From: Hawksworthiomyces lignivorus
Taxonomy: Eukaryota; Ascomycota; Sordariomycetes; Ophiostomatales; Ophiostomataceae
DNA length: 64,000 nt
Reading direction: 5' to 3'
Assembly: GCA_002917075.1 (NCBI GenBank)
Contig: NTMA01000013.1
Coordinates: forward strand, 434,001 to 498,000
This document shows positions 24,370 through 34,500 of this stretch, one piece after another. A program made the position numbers and the translations under genes. The notes under the pieces were generated by a model that had not been told where the DNA came from, made no database searches, and saw only the letters and a program-made list of their open reading frames with translations. Each line of letters starts with the position of its first letter. Positions within the stretch are counted from its first letter, which is position 1.

Positions 24370-25206
24370 ATGGCCCCCTTGTATAAGAAAGCTCTCATCG
24401 TCGGGGCGACCTCCGGCATCGGCGAGGCGTTGGCCGTCAAGCTGGCCGAGAATGGCACCAAGGTGATCGCCGTGGGCCGGCGGCAGGAGCGGCTCGACGC
24501 ACTGACCAGCAAGGCGCCGGCGGGGACGATCACGACGTCGACGCTCGACATCAACGACCTGGCGGGTCTCCCCAAGTTTGTTGCCGGCGTGACGGCGGCG
24601 CACCCGGACCTGGACGCCGTGGTGCTCAACAGCGGCATCCAGCGGGCGTTCGACTTTGGCAAGCCGGCGGCGGTGGACTTGGCGGCGCTGGGCACGGAGC
24701 TGACGACTAACTACCTGGCGCAAGTGCACCTAGTGACGGCGCTGCTACCGCACCTGCAGGCGCGGGCGGCGGGCGGCCAGGACGCCTTCCTCGTGTTCAT
24801 CAGCGCGACGCTGGGGCTGGTGCCGTCGCTCGTGCGCACGCCCAACTACAACGCCAGCAAGGCGGCGCTGCACGCGTTTCTGACGGCGCTGCGGCAGCAG
24901 CAGGAGGACGCGGGCTTCGCGCCGCGGCTGCGCGTGGTGGAGGTGTTCCCGCCGGCAGTGCAGACGGAGCTGCACGACACGGTGCACCAGCCGGACCTGG
25001 TGGGCGGCGACAAGCTGGGCATGCCGCTGGCGCAGTTCACCGACAGCCTGTACGCCCAGCTGGAGGCGGACCCGCAGCTCTACGTGGGTATCGGCCCCGC
25101 CGAGGCGCTCATCGCCGACGGCGGCCTGGAGGACCAGCGCCAGAAGCTATTCCAGCAGCAGCAGGCCACGATCAAGACGGTGATCAGCAACTTCCTCAAG
25201 AAGTAG
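24370..25206 (+). CDS. Short-chain dehydrogenase/reductase
   Basis: Intronless NAD(P)-dependent oxidoreductase of 278 residues, starting at the ATG before APLYKKALIVGATSGIGEA. The Rossmann motif is GATSGIG, the NAG position reads NSG, the active-site serine lies in VFISATLG, and the catalytic pair is in YNASK. It most resembles DltE-like SDRs of fungi. The frame continues upstream to 24127 but only from a non-ATG codon. It lies about 2 kb from the terpene synthase in divergent orientation, so a tailoring role is possible, but its general-purpose family gives no substrate. A 14-G run follows the stop. Confidence 0.88.
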   Translation: MAPLYKKALIVGATSGIGEALAVKLAENGTKVIAVGRRQERLDALTSKAPAGTITTSTLDINDLAGLPKFVAGVTAAHPDLDAVVLNSGIQRAFDFGKPAAVDLAALGTELTTNYLAQVHLVTALLPHLQARAAGGQDAFLVFISATLGLVPSLVRTPNYNASKAALHAFLTALRQQQEDAGFAPRLRVVEVFPPAVQTELHDTVHQPDLVGGDKLGMPLAQFTDSLYAQLEADPQLYVGIGPAEALIADGGLEDQRQKLFQQQQATIKTVISNFLKK

Positions 25207-25832
25207 AAGACCACACAAGAGAGAGGGGGGGGGGGGGGCAGAGGACTACGAAGGATCATGCACATCATATTCCAGGAAGGATTCCATGTGTCAACTGGTA
25301 GCAAATGGGTTAATTTGGATAGTGTCAACAATAAGACTCTTTTACAGCGATTTTTGGTTGTACCGGCCAGGCTTTAGTGAATGGGACAGACAGTGCCGAT
25401 GCCAGCTACAGCTACAGTATCCACTGATCGGTCCCTCCAACGCTGTGTTCATTACCCCTGCCACGCCCCTCATTTCCCTGAGAATGTAGCGAGCCAAGCT
25501 CAGATAAAGGACCTGTTGGTGGGGGTGGAGTGAGCACTTTAACGAATATAGAGGTTGCAGCATCTCACGTGACCACGTGCAAAATTTGTTCAGATTTTTT
25601 AGTGGACGTTTTCGGGCGTCGCGTCTCCTTTTACAAAGAGGCGTTCTGCTGCCTTCTCTCTCTTCCGACCTCCACAATATCGTCTCAACCCCCCCATCTC
25701 GATTCCCCTTTTCTTATTTTCTAATCATCCTCTGCAAATACTCCTTTCAAGAATTCATCCCATACATAGCCAGTGCATCAAAGGCACAAGTGTTGGCCAG
25801 ACTAGAGAGCATTTTCCTGACATCGAGCCAAA
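25207..25832. promoter_or_regulatory. RAD7 upstream region
   Basis: SDR 3' flank and RAD7 promoter. Contains the paired CACGTG site listed separately, then a CT-rich leader with no ATG before 25833. Confidence 0.5.
25565..25580. promoter_or_regulatory. Paired CACGTG E-boxes upstream of RAD7
   Basis: TCACGTGACCACGTGC holds two CACGTG palindromes separated by two bases, about 260 bp before the RAD7 start. In fungi such sites bind bHLH proteins of the Cbf1/Pho4 type. Use here is inferred. Confidence 0.4.
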
Positions 25833-28009
25833 ATGCAAGTATTTGAAATCCGAACTGAAGTGGAAACATCTGTGGTTATCTCTGGCATTTATTAACTTTT
25901 GTTTGTCGTCAGGGTTCGTACACGCCAAGATGATCCGGATAGGCCAGCACGGCGGATCATGGGCCCGTAAGTTCTACTTTTCATACGCTCTTATCATGTG
26001 AATCTGCACCCAGAGTGTCTGACAGGCGTGCTTTTCCTTGCAGCCAATCTGCCTTAACTGATTTCCTTGCGGTATGTATTTCATCTTGAAATAAATATGG
26101 ATTTTCATAGACCATGTCCCAATTTACCCAAGGGAACTCTTATTTCTCTAACGAAAATCTACTTTGTCTACAGTCTCGCAACATTTCCGCACGTCAGATC
26201 GAGGCCGACTTTATGGCTCGGCGGGAAGCTGCAGCGGCACAGCAACTCAGAGAGGAGCAGCAGCAGCAACAGGAGCAAGACAATCTAAACGGCTATGGCG
26301 TGCCGGCTCCAGCGGCAACAACACCGGCCGCGGCCCAGGCTACTAACGGGACCCTCTCAGCGGCAGCCGTAAACGCGGTGGCCAAGATCAAGGCCGCCAA
26401 GAAGAAGGAGGCAGCCAAGAAGAAGGGCAAGGGAAAGCGCAAGAAGGGTGAGACCGACGACGAGGACGAGAGCGAGGAGGACGACCTGACGCGGGCACTA
26501 ATGCAGAGCTTCAACACGCCGCTGCCGGGACAGATGGAAAACTGTGGGCAGTGCGGCAAGCGGTTCACGGTGACGCCGTACTCGCGGGCGGATGCGAGCG
26601 GCAAGCTGCTGTGCACGGCATGCGGGCGGGCGCTAGAGAAGGAGCAGGACGCTACGGGGGCGGCCAAAGCGAAGAAGAAGGCGCGGGCCAGTGCGGGGGG
26701 GGGGGGGGGGGGGGGCGGCGGAGGCCCCGTGGGCCAGCGGCGCAAGACGCAGAGCCGGATCCTGGACGGGGCGTCGCCGGTCGGGGCGAAGCCGCTGGTG
26801 ACGCTGTGCGTGGAGCACCTGTCGCGCAATATCCACCTGGCGGAGGACCTGGGCGACCTGCCGGAGGACGTGGTGGACCGGATCGGGCGGATGCTGGCGA
26901 AGCGGCGGCTGCTGAACTCGCGGACGGTGGACCTGTTCATCCGGCCAGAGGCAGAGGCGATCTGCGTGTACGACTGCGCGGAGCTGACCGAGGGCGACTT
27001 CTTGCGGATCCTGCAGGTGATGCCGCGGCTGCGGCGGCTGTCGCTGTACAACGCGATCCAGTTCAAGGACGCGGTCATGGACTACCTGCTGCAGCGCGAC
27101 GGGGTGCGGCTGGAGGCGCTGCGACTGTACGGGGCCAGCCTGCTGACGGACGCCAAGTGGAAGCAGTACCTGGTGGAGCGGGGCGCGCACCTGCGCACGC
27201 TGCACGTGTGCCACACGGACAAGCACATCACGGACGAGGTGCTGGCGTACGTGCGCGACTGCGCGCCGCAGCTGGAGCGGCTCAAGATCCGCGGCAACCA
27301 GCAGCTGACGGGCGCGGGCGTCGACCACATCGGCCGGCTGGCGCACCTGCGCCACCTGGGCCTGCGGCTGACGCAGCCCGTGCGCGCCGACGTCTTCATG
27401 CGGCTGCTGCTGCGCGTCGGCGGCCAGCTGCAGACGCTGTCGCTGCGCGAGGTCGGCGCCGGCGTCGACAACGCCGTGCTCATGCAGATCCACCAGTCGT
27501 GCCGCTACCTGCGCAAGCTGCGCCTCACCGAGAGCGACGCCTGCACCGACGACGGCTTCGCCCGCCTCTTTGACGGCTGGGCCAACCCCCCCCTGCACGT
27601 CGTCGACCTCGAGAAGAACCGCTACGACGATGCCGACCAGCCCCGCGAGAACCCCGGCGGCGTCGGCCTCTGCTCCGCCGGCTTCCGTGCCCTCATGGCC
27701 CACTCGGGCGCCGAGCTGCAGCACCTCAGCATCTACGCCTGCCGCCACATCAGCCGCGAGGCTTTCGAGGACGTCTTCGCCGCCGGCAAGACCTACCCGG
27801 AGCTGCGCCGCGTCGAGGCCAGCTTCTGCGAGGAGCTCACCGACCACATCGTCTGCAGCATGTTCCGCTGCTGCCCCAACCTGCGCGAGGTCGTCACCTT
27901 TGGCTGCATGCGCGTCACCGGCGTCCAGGTGCCCGCCGGCCGCATCGTGGTCGGCGTGCCCAACGCGCTGGGCATGCAGACGGTGGGTAGCGAGGAGCTG
28001 GAGACCTAG
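25833..28009 (+). CDS. RAD7: Nucleotide excision repair protein Rad7
   Basis: Leucine-rich-repeat partner of Rad16 in global-genome excision repair. Proposed exons: 25833-25834, 25913-25966, 26044-26071, 26174-28009, giving 639 residues. The N-terminus reads GPQSALTDFLA then SRNISARQIEADF, the conserved Rad7 opening, confirmed by two normal GT-AG introns. After a Lys-rich, acidic linker come two CxxC pairs (CGQC ... CTAC, about 150-175), a glycine run, then LRRs to the end (LERLKIRGNQQLT, CRHISREAFEDV). The start is odd: the only upstream ATG is interrupted by a GC-AG intron (donor GCAAGT), so splicing AT to G would create the codon and open MVRTRQDD. The alternative start is the internal ATG of MGPQSAL. 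A run of 21 G (26695-26715) lies in the coding sequence. Confidence 0.9.
26695..26715 (+). repeat. 21-G mononucleotide run inside RAD7
   Basis: An uninterrupted run of 21 G encoding part of a poly-Gly linker between the zinc-like region and the LRRs. The reading frame is open on both sides as sequenced. The exact count is prone to sequencing error. Confidence 0.8.
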
Positions 28010-28634
28010 ACTTTGCGAGAGGGGGGGGAGAGATCATGCGCGGCAAAGCATGGAAAGCTGCGGCTGACGGTGTTTGAAAGTCACGACCCACGTGTACAGG
28101 TTTTTTTGGGGCTCTTTTTCTTTTTTCCTCCTTTTTTCTCTCTTTCTTTTCGGTCTAACAAGACAAATGGCGTTTACCTGGTCAACTGGAATGGAAACGG
28201 GGCAGCGTACACACGAGGCAAAGGGCACCACATGAACGAGAACCATATGATTTACTTTCTTTTAGCTTTTCCTTCTTATTTCCTTTCTGTCAACGTAATG
28301 CTTTTTTAAAGTCTAGACTCGTGGCCAGAGACAATACAGACCCAAGAATCGGTGTAAGTGAACTATCGTGAAAATATGACAGCCACAATTTTTGTTATTG
28401 GTTGTGCATTGCATGCGATGCAGCAAGCGTACACGTACGCTTTGACAACATAGCTCGCCGGACGTCGGGCGAGCTCAACAACCATGGGGATTGCAGTAGA
28501 GGACATGCACAATCCACCTGTCAATGCAGCTCTCTGTCTCATTTCTGTTCTTCTTTTTCTTCTCTTTCTCTTCTTTTCTTTTCTCCTTATGCAATTCCTC
28601 AGGCTTCACCTGCCCAATTCGACCTAACCTTGGG

Positions 28635-28684
<50 letters not shown>

Positions 28685-28875
28685 AGATATGTACTAAGAC
28701 AGACGGAGAAAAAAGGGCAGGGTAAGTCGCCAAACAAAAAAAAGAAACGGCAACCTCATAATATATGCCAGCATGAGAGCCTCCAAATCATATGCAATCC
28801 TTTCACACCTGCCAGACAATCCATGACAATGCAACTCGGGCCCGCTACTAGGCCATCGGACCACCTCCATCAACT
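28010..28875. other. Convergent region RAD7/GH17
   Basis: 3' flanks of two converging genes, with pyrimidine-rich tracts and a 43-A run. No gene is seen. Confidence 0.45.
28637..28679 (+). repeat. 43-A homopolymer
   Basis: An uninterrupted run of 43 A between two converging genes. It could be slippage of a poly-A tract or the tail of a retroposed copy. I see no target-site duplication. Confidence 0.75.
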
Positions 28876-31512
28876 CTAGACAGTCTTTCCGCCGCAGTCG
28901 GGAATCTGGATTCCCGGCTTGAGATTGCGGTTCACGTCCATTATGCCCCAGTGGTCTTCCCAGTTCTCGTTTCCTGTATCGTACTGGATCTTCCACGGCT
29001 CGTCAAACGCCTCGAACCAGAAGTACTGTGTGCCGTTAGTCAGCGCATCGCACACCCAGCCGGCTAGAAACTCGTTGATCTCGGTGATGCCCGCGACGGC
29101 AGCGTTGGGGCAGCTCGTCTCCGTCGATCCGGTGCCGCAGTCCGTGCCGCCCTGTGACGGCCATCCAGTCTCGCTGATGACGTTTTTGCTAATGTCCGAC
29201 TTGAAGAACTGGCCGTTGTTGGTGTCCCAGAAGTTCCACGTCCAGCTGGCCGCGTCATTGGCGTTGACGCCGCCGAAGAAGGGGTGGATGTTGGCCATGA
29301 TGTAGTCGGATGCCTGCGACAGGCTGTAGTCCCACACCGTGCCCAGATCCGAGGTGGCCACCGGAAGGCTGATCTGCATGGCCGTCAGGTTTGTGCGCAC
29401 GTTCTCTAGCAGGGTGGCCAGCTGCGTGGTGGTCATCTGCTGGCGGAAGATGATCTCGTTGGCCACGATGAGGCCCTTGAACGGAGCGCCGCCATATTGC
29501 GCCAGAATATCCCACATCTGCGCCAGCTGCCGCGCGTTGGTCGTCTGGTTGTTGTCCTGCCAGACGCCCATCCAGATCTTGACCGTGTCTTGCATCTTGA
29601 GCTGGTTGACGGCGTGGATCGTCATTTCCGTCTGGTTGCAGTCCGTGCCGTACAGGCGGATGGTGTTGGTCAGCTGGGACAGCACAGCAATGTCCCGCGT
29701 CACGTTGTTCTGCGACGGCGGGTCCTCGAGGCAGGCCGGATACTGCGTGTTAATGGGCGTGTAGTCGATGCCGGGGAATACCTTGTGCAGGTTCTTGTTG
29801 TTGAGCAACGCCTGGATCTCCGGGCTGTTGATATCCAGGTCGCCGTTTGCCGCAGTGTCGCCAGACGCAGTTTGCTGCGAAGAGGGGCTGCCGGGGCCGC
29901 TGTTCTTCTTCTTCAGGACCACACCGAACACGACACCCAAGACGATGCCCGCAACTACCAAGACGGCGATGCCTAAGATGACCGCCCACCGCCATCGCTT
30001 CGAGCTGCGACCCTGCTGAGCCAGCCACTCAGACTTCTCCGGGTGGCTGCCACCACTCCTGTCCAGGTTGTACGCAGCACCCCCGGCGCCGCCGGTACCT
30101 CCACCAGCTCCACCAGCCCCAGCGTACCCTGATCGGCCGTTGTTGAGAGCGTTGTAGCGCGCACCGCCCGAGGTGACACGGTCGCCCATTCCGGGCATAC
30201 CGGCCATAGCGTGAGATTCAGGACCGAACCCAGCATGCGGCCCGGCAGCGTCGTGCCCCAGAGCTGCTGCGGCTGCTGCTGCTGGCGCGGCACCGGCAGC
30301 AGCCCCCACGGCAGCAGCGCCAATCGCGGCTGGTGCGAGAATTCCGCTGCCGTTGTTGCTGCTTCTCGTGCTGTGCCCGGCAAGGCTCAGCACGGATGTG
30401 CGGGCATTCCGTGTGCGGCCGTACTCGAGCCCATCGTCTCCGTCGTCCTCGATATCGTTCGGATTGACGTAGCCCAGCTGCGCATCGTGCGTGGAATAGC
30501 GCTGGAATGGATCGTCGGTGTAGACGTCGTTGGCGAAGCTGTGGGGGCTGCGAGATGGTGTGCGGGAACCCGGCGTGGCACTCCCGGGAGGGAAACCCGA
30601 ATGGCTGATGCCTTGGAGACTGGACCGAGAGTTTCTGTCCACGTTTCGCCCATCCATGACACCACCACGTATGTTGGGACGTAGCCTCTGCGGTGACAGC
30701 TGTGCTTGCTCCGGCATATCGTACGGGCCGTTGTTGTATGGGGCATTGTTGTACGCGCCTCTGTATTGCTGCGGCGGCTGGTAAGGACCTCCTTGGTAGG
30801 TCTGCTGCGGGTAGCCCGGCGGAGGTGAGGCGTGAAAGTCTTGGCGGCCTTCCTGCTGGAGGGACCGCATTGCCTCGACGCCGCTCTCGCGCGGATGGCG
30901 CTCAGCGACGCCATACGCGAGACCAGCCATGCCACCGGCAGCAGACTCGCTGAAATTGTCGGCGCCTGGCGTGACGTTCGACGGCGGCTCTCGTATAGGA
31001 GGATATGAAGGGGGAGGATATCGAGTCTGCTGTGGACCGTTGGAGTCGCGGTGAGGTGGAGGAGGAGGTGGAGAGACGGGAGAGACAAGATCCTCAGCCG
31101 GATCTGGGCCTACCGGTCGTGCGACCGGGGCTGCAGCTATCACTGGCGGTGCAGCGGCGACACTGCCGGATGGTCCGCGGATACGGTCCTGTGCGTGCTC
31201 TCGGTATGCCGAGTCTGGGTGAGCGGTAGGCCCACGTGCGAATCTCGTTGCTGGCGCAGGTACGGGTGCGTCGTACAGCTGGTGCCGTTGCTGTTGTCGC
31301 TGTGGTTGTCGTTGCTGTGATGGTGCGGAGACGGCGGGTGGCTCGTCATAGTATGGTTCTTGGGTGTCGTCGAGATCCAGATGTTGTGGATGATGCAGCT
31401 GGCTTTGTTGGTTGTGTTGGAAAGAGGAAGGGAGTGGTGAGTGCTGGTTGTTGGGATTGTCCAGGGGTTCCTGTTCGTCCGGTTCCGACTCGAAGGTATA
31501 CTTCCGAGACAT
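28876..31512 (-). CDS. Membrane-anchored GH17 endo-beta-1,3-glucanase
   Basis: Cell-wall beta-1,3-glucan hydrolase or transglycosylase of the BtgC type. Intronless, 878 residues. A long Pro/Gln/Ser-rich cytoplasmic tail precedes one membrane span near 505-529 (AVILGIAVLVVAGIVLGVVF), followed by a Ser/Thr linker and the GH17 catalytic domain, so it is a type II membrane protein. The acid/base glutamate lies in VANEIIF (about 686) and the nucleophile in SETGWPS (about 780). FFGGVNA and YFWFEAFDEPWK are further family signatures. Several NxT/S sites sit on the lumenal side. The promoter side opens onto the large spacer at 31.5-35.4 kb. Confidence 0.93.
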   Translation of the reverse strand: MSRKYTFESEPDEQEPLDNPNNQHSPLPSSFQHNQQSQLHHPQHLDLDDTQEPYYDEPPAVSAPSQQRQPQRQQQRHQLYDAPVPAPATRFARGPTAHPDSAYREHAQDRIRGPSGSVAAAPPVIAAAPVARPVGPDPAEDLVSPVSPPPPPPHRDSNGPQQTRYPPPSYPPIREPPSNVTPGADNFSESAAGGMAGLAYGVAERHPRESGVEAMRSLQQEGRQDFHASPPPGYPQQTYQGGPYQPPQQYRGAYNNAPYNNGPYDMPEQAQLSPQRLRPNIRGGVMDGRNVDRNSRSSLQGISHSGFPPGSATPGSRTPSRSPHSFANDVYTDDPFQRYSTHDAQLGYVNPNDIEDDGDDGLEYGRTRNARTSVLSLAGHSTRSSNNGSGILAPAAIGAAAVGAAAGAAPAAAAAAALGHDAAGPHAGFGPESHAMAGMPGMGDRVTSGGARYNALNNGRSGYAGAGGAGGGTGGAGGAAYNLDRSGGSHPEKSEWLAQQGRSSKRWRWAVILGIAVLVVAGIVLGVVFGVVLKKKNSGPGSPSSQQTASGDTAANGDLDINSPEIQALLNNKNLHKVFPGIDYTPINTQYPACLEDPPSQNNVTRDIAVLSQLTNTIRLYGTDCNQTEMTIHAVNQLKMQDTVKIWMGVWQDNNQTTNARQLAQMWDILAQYGGAPFKGLIVANEIIFRQQMTTTQLATLLENVRTNLTAMQISLPVATSDLGTVWDYSLSQASDYIMANIHPFFGGVNANDAASWTWNFWDTNNGQFFKSDISKNVISETGWPSQGGTDCGTGSTETSCPNAAVAGITEINEFLAGWVCDALTNGTQYFWFEAFDEPWKIQYDTGNENWEDHWGIMDVNRNLKPGIQIPDCGGKTV

Positions 31513-34500
31513 GGCTGCGAGAGGTGAGAGGACGAGGTAGAGAGGTTAGATAGATGTAAGGCCAGCAGATGATCGAAAGGAGCAAAAGGCAGTTGCAGAC
31601 TGAATAGCCCAAAAGCGGAAGGAAAACCGGTTTCCGTGTATCAGGCTAGCCCGTCGCAAATTAACTGGGAAAAAGCGGAATACGAGAAGAGCAGAGAGCA
31701 AAAAGGTAAGAGGAGGAGCCAGAATGGCCGCGCAGAGAAGCGCAATTCAGTGCTAAGGCGGGCCAAATGGGAAATAAAGCAGCAGCAGCAGCAGCAACAG
31801 TAGCAACAGCGGAGAGGCGTGGATCGATCAAACGATTGACATCGCCTTTCTGCCGGCCAGACCAGGGGGAAGAGCCTCGTGAGCCGTGGATTCCCTCTCG
31901 CTGTTTCCCCTCCTGCTGCTTTACGATGGCTGGTGTGCTCTTGGTTCTAGCGATAGTGATCGATCGTTTTTATGCCCTGTCGGTTCCTGTACTGTGACGA
32001 ATAAAGTCTAAAGCGTGGTAGTTAGGTAGTGGTGTTCTTTGGGAGCCGAATTCTGTCGTTGGAATACGAATGGGCTCTACTTCGTATTTGTGGTTCTTTT
32101 TGTTCATTAGCATGGAACGGTGGGTGCCTCAAGTACACGACCAGATGCAATATGGATGCACATCCACCGAGAGCGCCGAGGCGTCAATTGCAAATACTCT
32201 GGGCGAGGAAGTAGAAATGCGCTTACGATTTTTCTCGAGTCTCCCAGCTATAGTCCGCTATGCCGTAGACGCTGGATGATGAACTGTATTCCGTATGCTG
32301 TGTTAGGAAGAGAGTGATGCATACAGATGCCAAGTTACGACATAGAGAATATCGAAGAGGAAGACCGGGTGAAGGCTTGGCAAAATGCGCGGGACAGGAT
32401 CGATTCTGGAATAATGCGTTCGCTGGCAAGAAAATGCGGCAGTTTAAGGGGAAAAGGTGAGAGACAGAGAGAAGGCTGGGGGTGAGGAATAACGAAGTGG
32501 TGGGGGAGGAGGAGTGGAGAAAATAAGAGCACGAAGAGGAGAAAGGAGGAGCAATACGAACAGGGGAAAAGACAGGCCACCCGCAAATCTGGTGAGAAGA
32601 TGAGAGTGCAGATTCTCTTACATATGTGAATGAAGCAGATTAAGAGCAAAAAGGAAAAAAAAAAGAGGAGCAGAAGGAAAATGGCAAAAGGAATAAAAAA
32701 GTAATGAAGGAAGCAGAGGAAAAAAGGAGTGAGTAGCACAGACAGAGACAGCAGAGGCGAGCGCTGGTAATACTCCGTACCGAGAGAGGCGAAGCTAAAG
32801 CTGCAGTCAATGAAAGGAGAGGTGAGACAATACAGACCCAACCAGCCGCAGAAAGCTAAAAAAAAAAACGAGTGACAGCCGGAGAAGTGCCTAGGAATGT
32901 GGATGCTGTGGCAGTTTGCGCCGGTTTGGTTTCGTATATTTTGCTGGCGTGGAGGCGTGCTGGTGCTCTTGCGTTGTGGGCGTTGCTGGCTTCTTTTTTG
33001 GTCTTGTTTACAGGGATCGGCCTGGCTCGTATTATTCGTTGCCAAGGCTTTGTGTTTAGCTGCCGCCTGAGCGTTTGGGAATTTCGGGTCTGGTACAAAT
33101 GCGAGGCAAATCCTTGTGGAGCCGTTTGTGCGGGATGTGAGGAGACAGAGGGAACAAGAGAGAAACGGGCAGCTATTATGTAGAGGAGCATCAAAAGAAG
33201 AAGAGCAGAAAAAGAGCACCAGGAGAGGAGATGCCAGAAAGAAGAGAGACGTCAAAAGAGGACTTTAGTCGTACGAGAGCACGGTGTGTGTGTAGACAGG
33301 GTGATTGGCATCCCGGTGCTCCAGAAAATAAGAAACAAGAGAAAAGAAAGGTGAGCAAGAAAACAAGAAAACAGAGACAAAAATGCCCTGGTCGATTCGT
33401 GCCCTCTGTTCTCTCCTCCCTCTAGTGGTGCAAAACCAGGATTTCAAGAGGATGTCTTCAGGAGAGATCAGACAGGGAGGGTCCCCTAACCTCGCATGCA
33501 AACCCCGGTTTGCGTAGGACTTGGTTTTCTGCGATGGGAGTCTGATGTTTTCTGCTAGTACTCCCGTATTACTCGTTGGCAGCAAAAGTGTAATACGGAG
33601 TATGGGGATGGTGCAGAGTTGTCGCGCTCGTATATTGTAGACTCGTACATATGTGTACTGCGTGGGTACGACTAATACTCTCATAGTATGTTCCTATGTT
33701 TTATTTAGCGTGTAAGAGAGGCGGTGCGGCAGTGCAGAAGTGCAGCAGCGCGAGTGAGGTCCAAAAAAAGAATCCGCAGCAGGGAGACGAGAAGAAAGTG
33801 GCGATGATGCAGCAGCTAGGCCGTTTAGGTCATTTTGGCCATTTTTGGCTGCTTTGGGGGCCTGGTCTCTGCTGCCGTTTTGGCCGAACTTGGTTAAATA
33901 TAAGTACTACGTACTGTAACTATTGCATCTGCGAAGAGAAGGAGTCGCTGTGAGGCTGAATCTACTGAGGAATACGCGTACATACGATACTCCTTAGGCT
34001 TACATACAGTGATGAGGTGCTCGAACGCTAAAGCCATTCAATGAAAAATAGCGTGCTCAAGCATTTAGGAGCATTTTGCGAGCAGCTACGAAGAAAGCAC
34101 TCTACATGTAAAGCACTCGAAGCAAAATACATGGAATCCAATTCGTATCGTGAAAATATGTACTTACATGCATCTCTATGTATGCATACAAGGCAAAATT
34201 CACAAATTGCGGCACAGAGCAGAAACGTTTGCAGAATACAACGTATTATATATGTACGTAACTACGTCGTATGTGCGATTAGTAAATATGTAATATGTGT
34301 GCAACTACACAGACAGTTGGTTGTCCATACTCCGTAGAACACTAAAACAGATCTGGCTGCTGGAGCGACCGGGTGCAAGAATGTGCGAGGACGAGAGCGA
34401 CGTGGACGAGTAAGCGTTGTTGGATGTGTCATTGTGGAAGGAGCTGTCTAGGCATGTGGGTATGTGTAGGACTACTATGGTAATTACATACCTTCTTTCG

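Noticed and set aside
26633..27847. 404-residue minus-strand ORF
   Set aside because: Antisense shadow of RAD7.
32335..33255. 306-residue minus-strand ORF
   Set aside because: It opens with TTG, and its Phe/Leu/Ser-rich product comes from a purine-rich opposite strand. It is probably a leader-sequence artefact.
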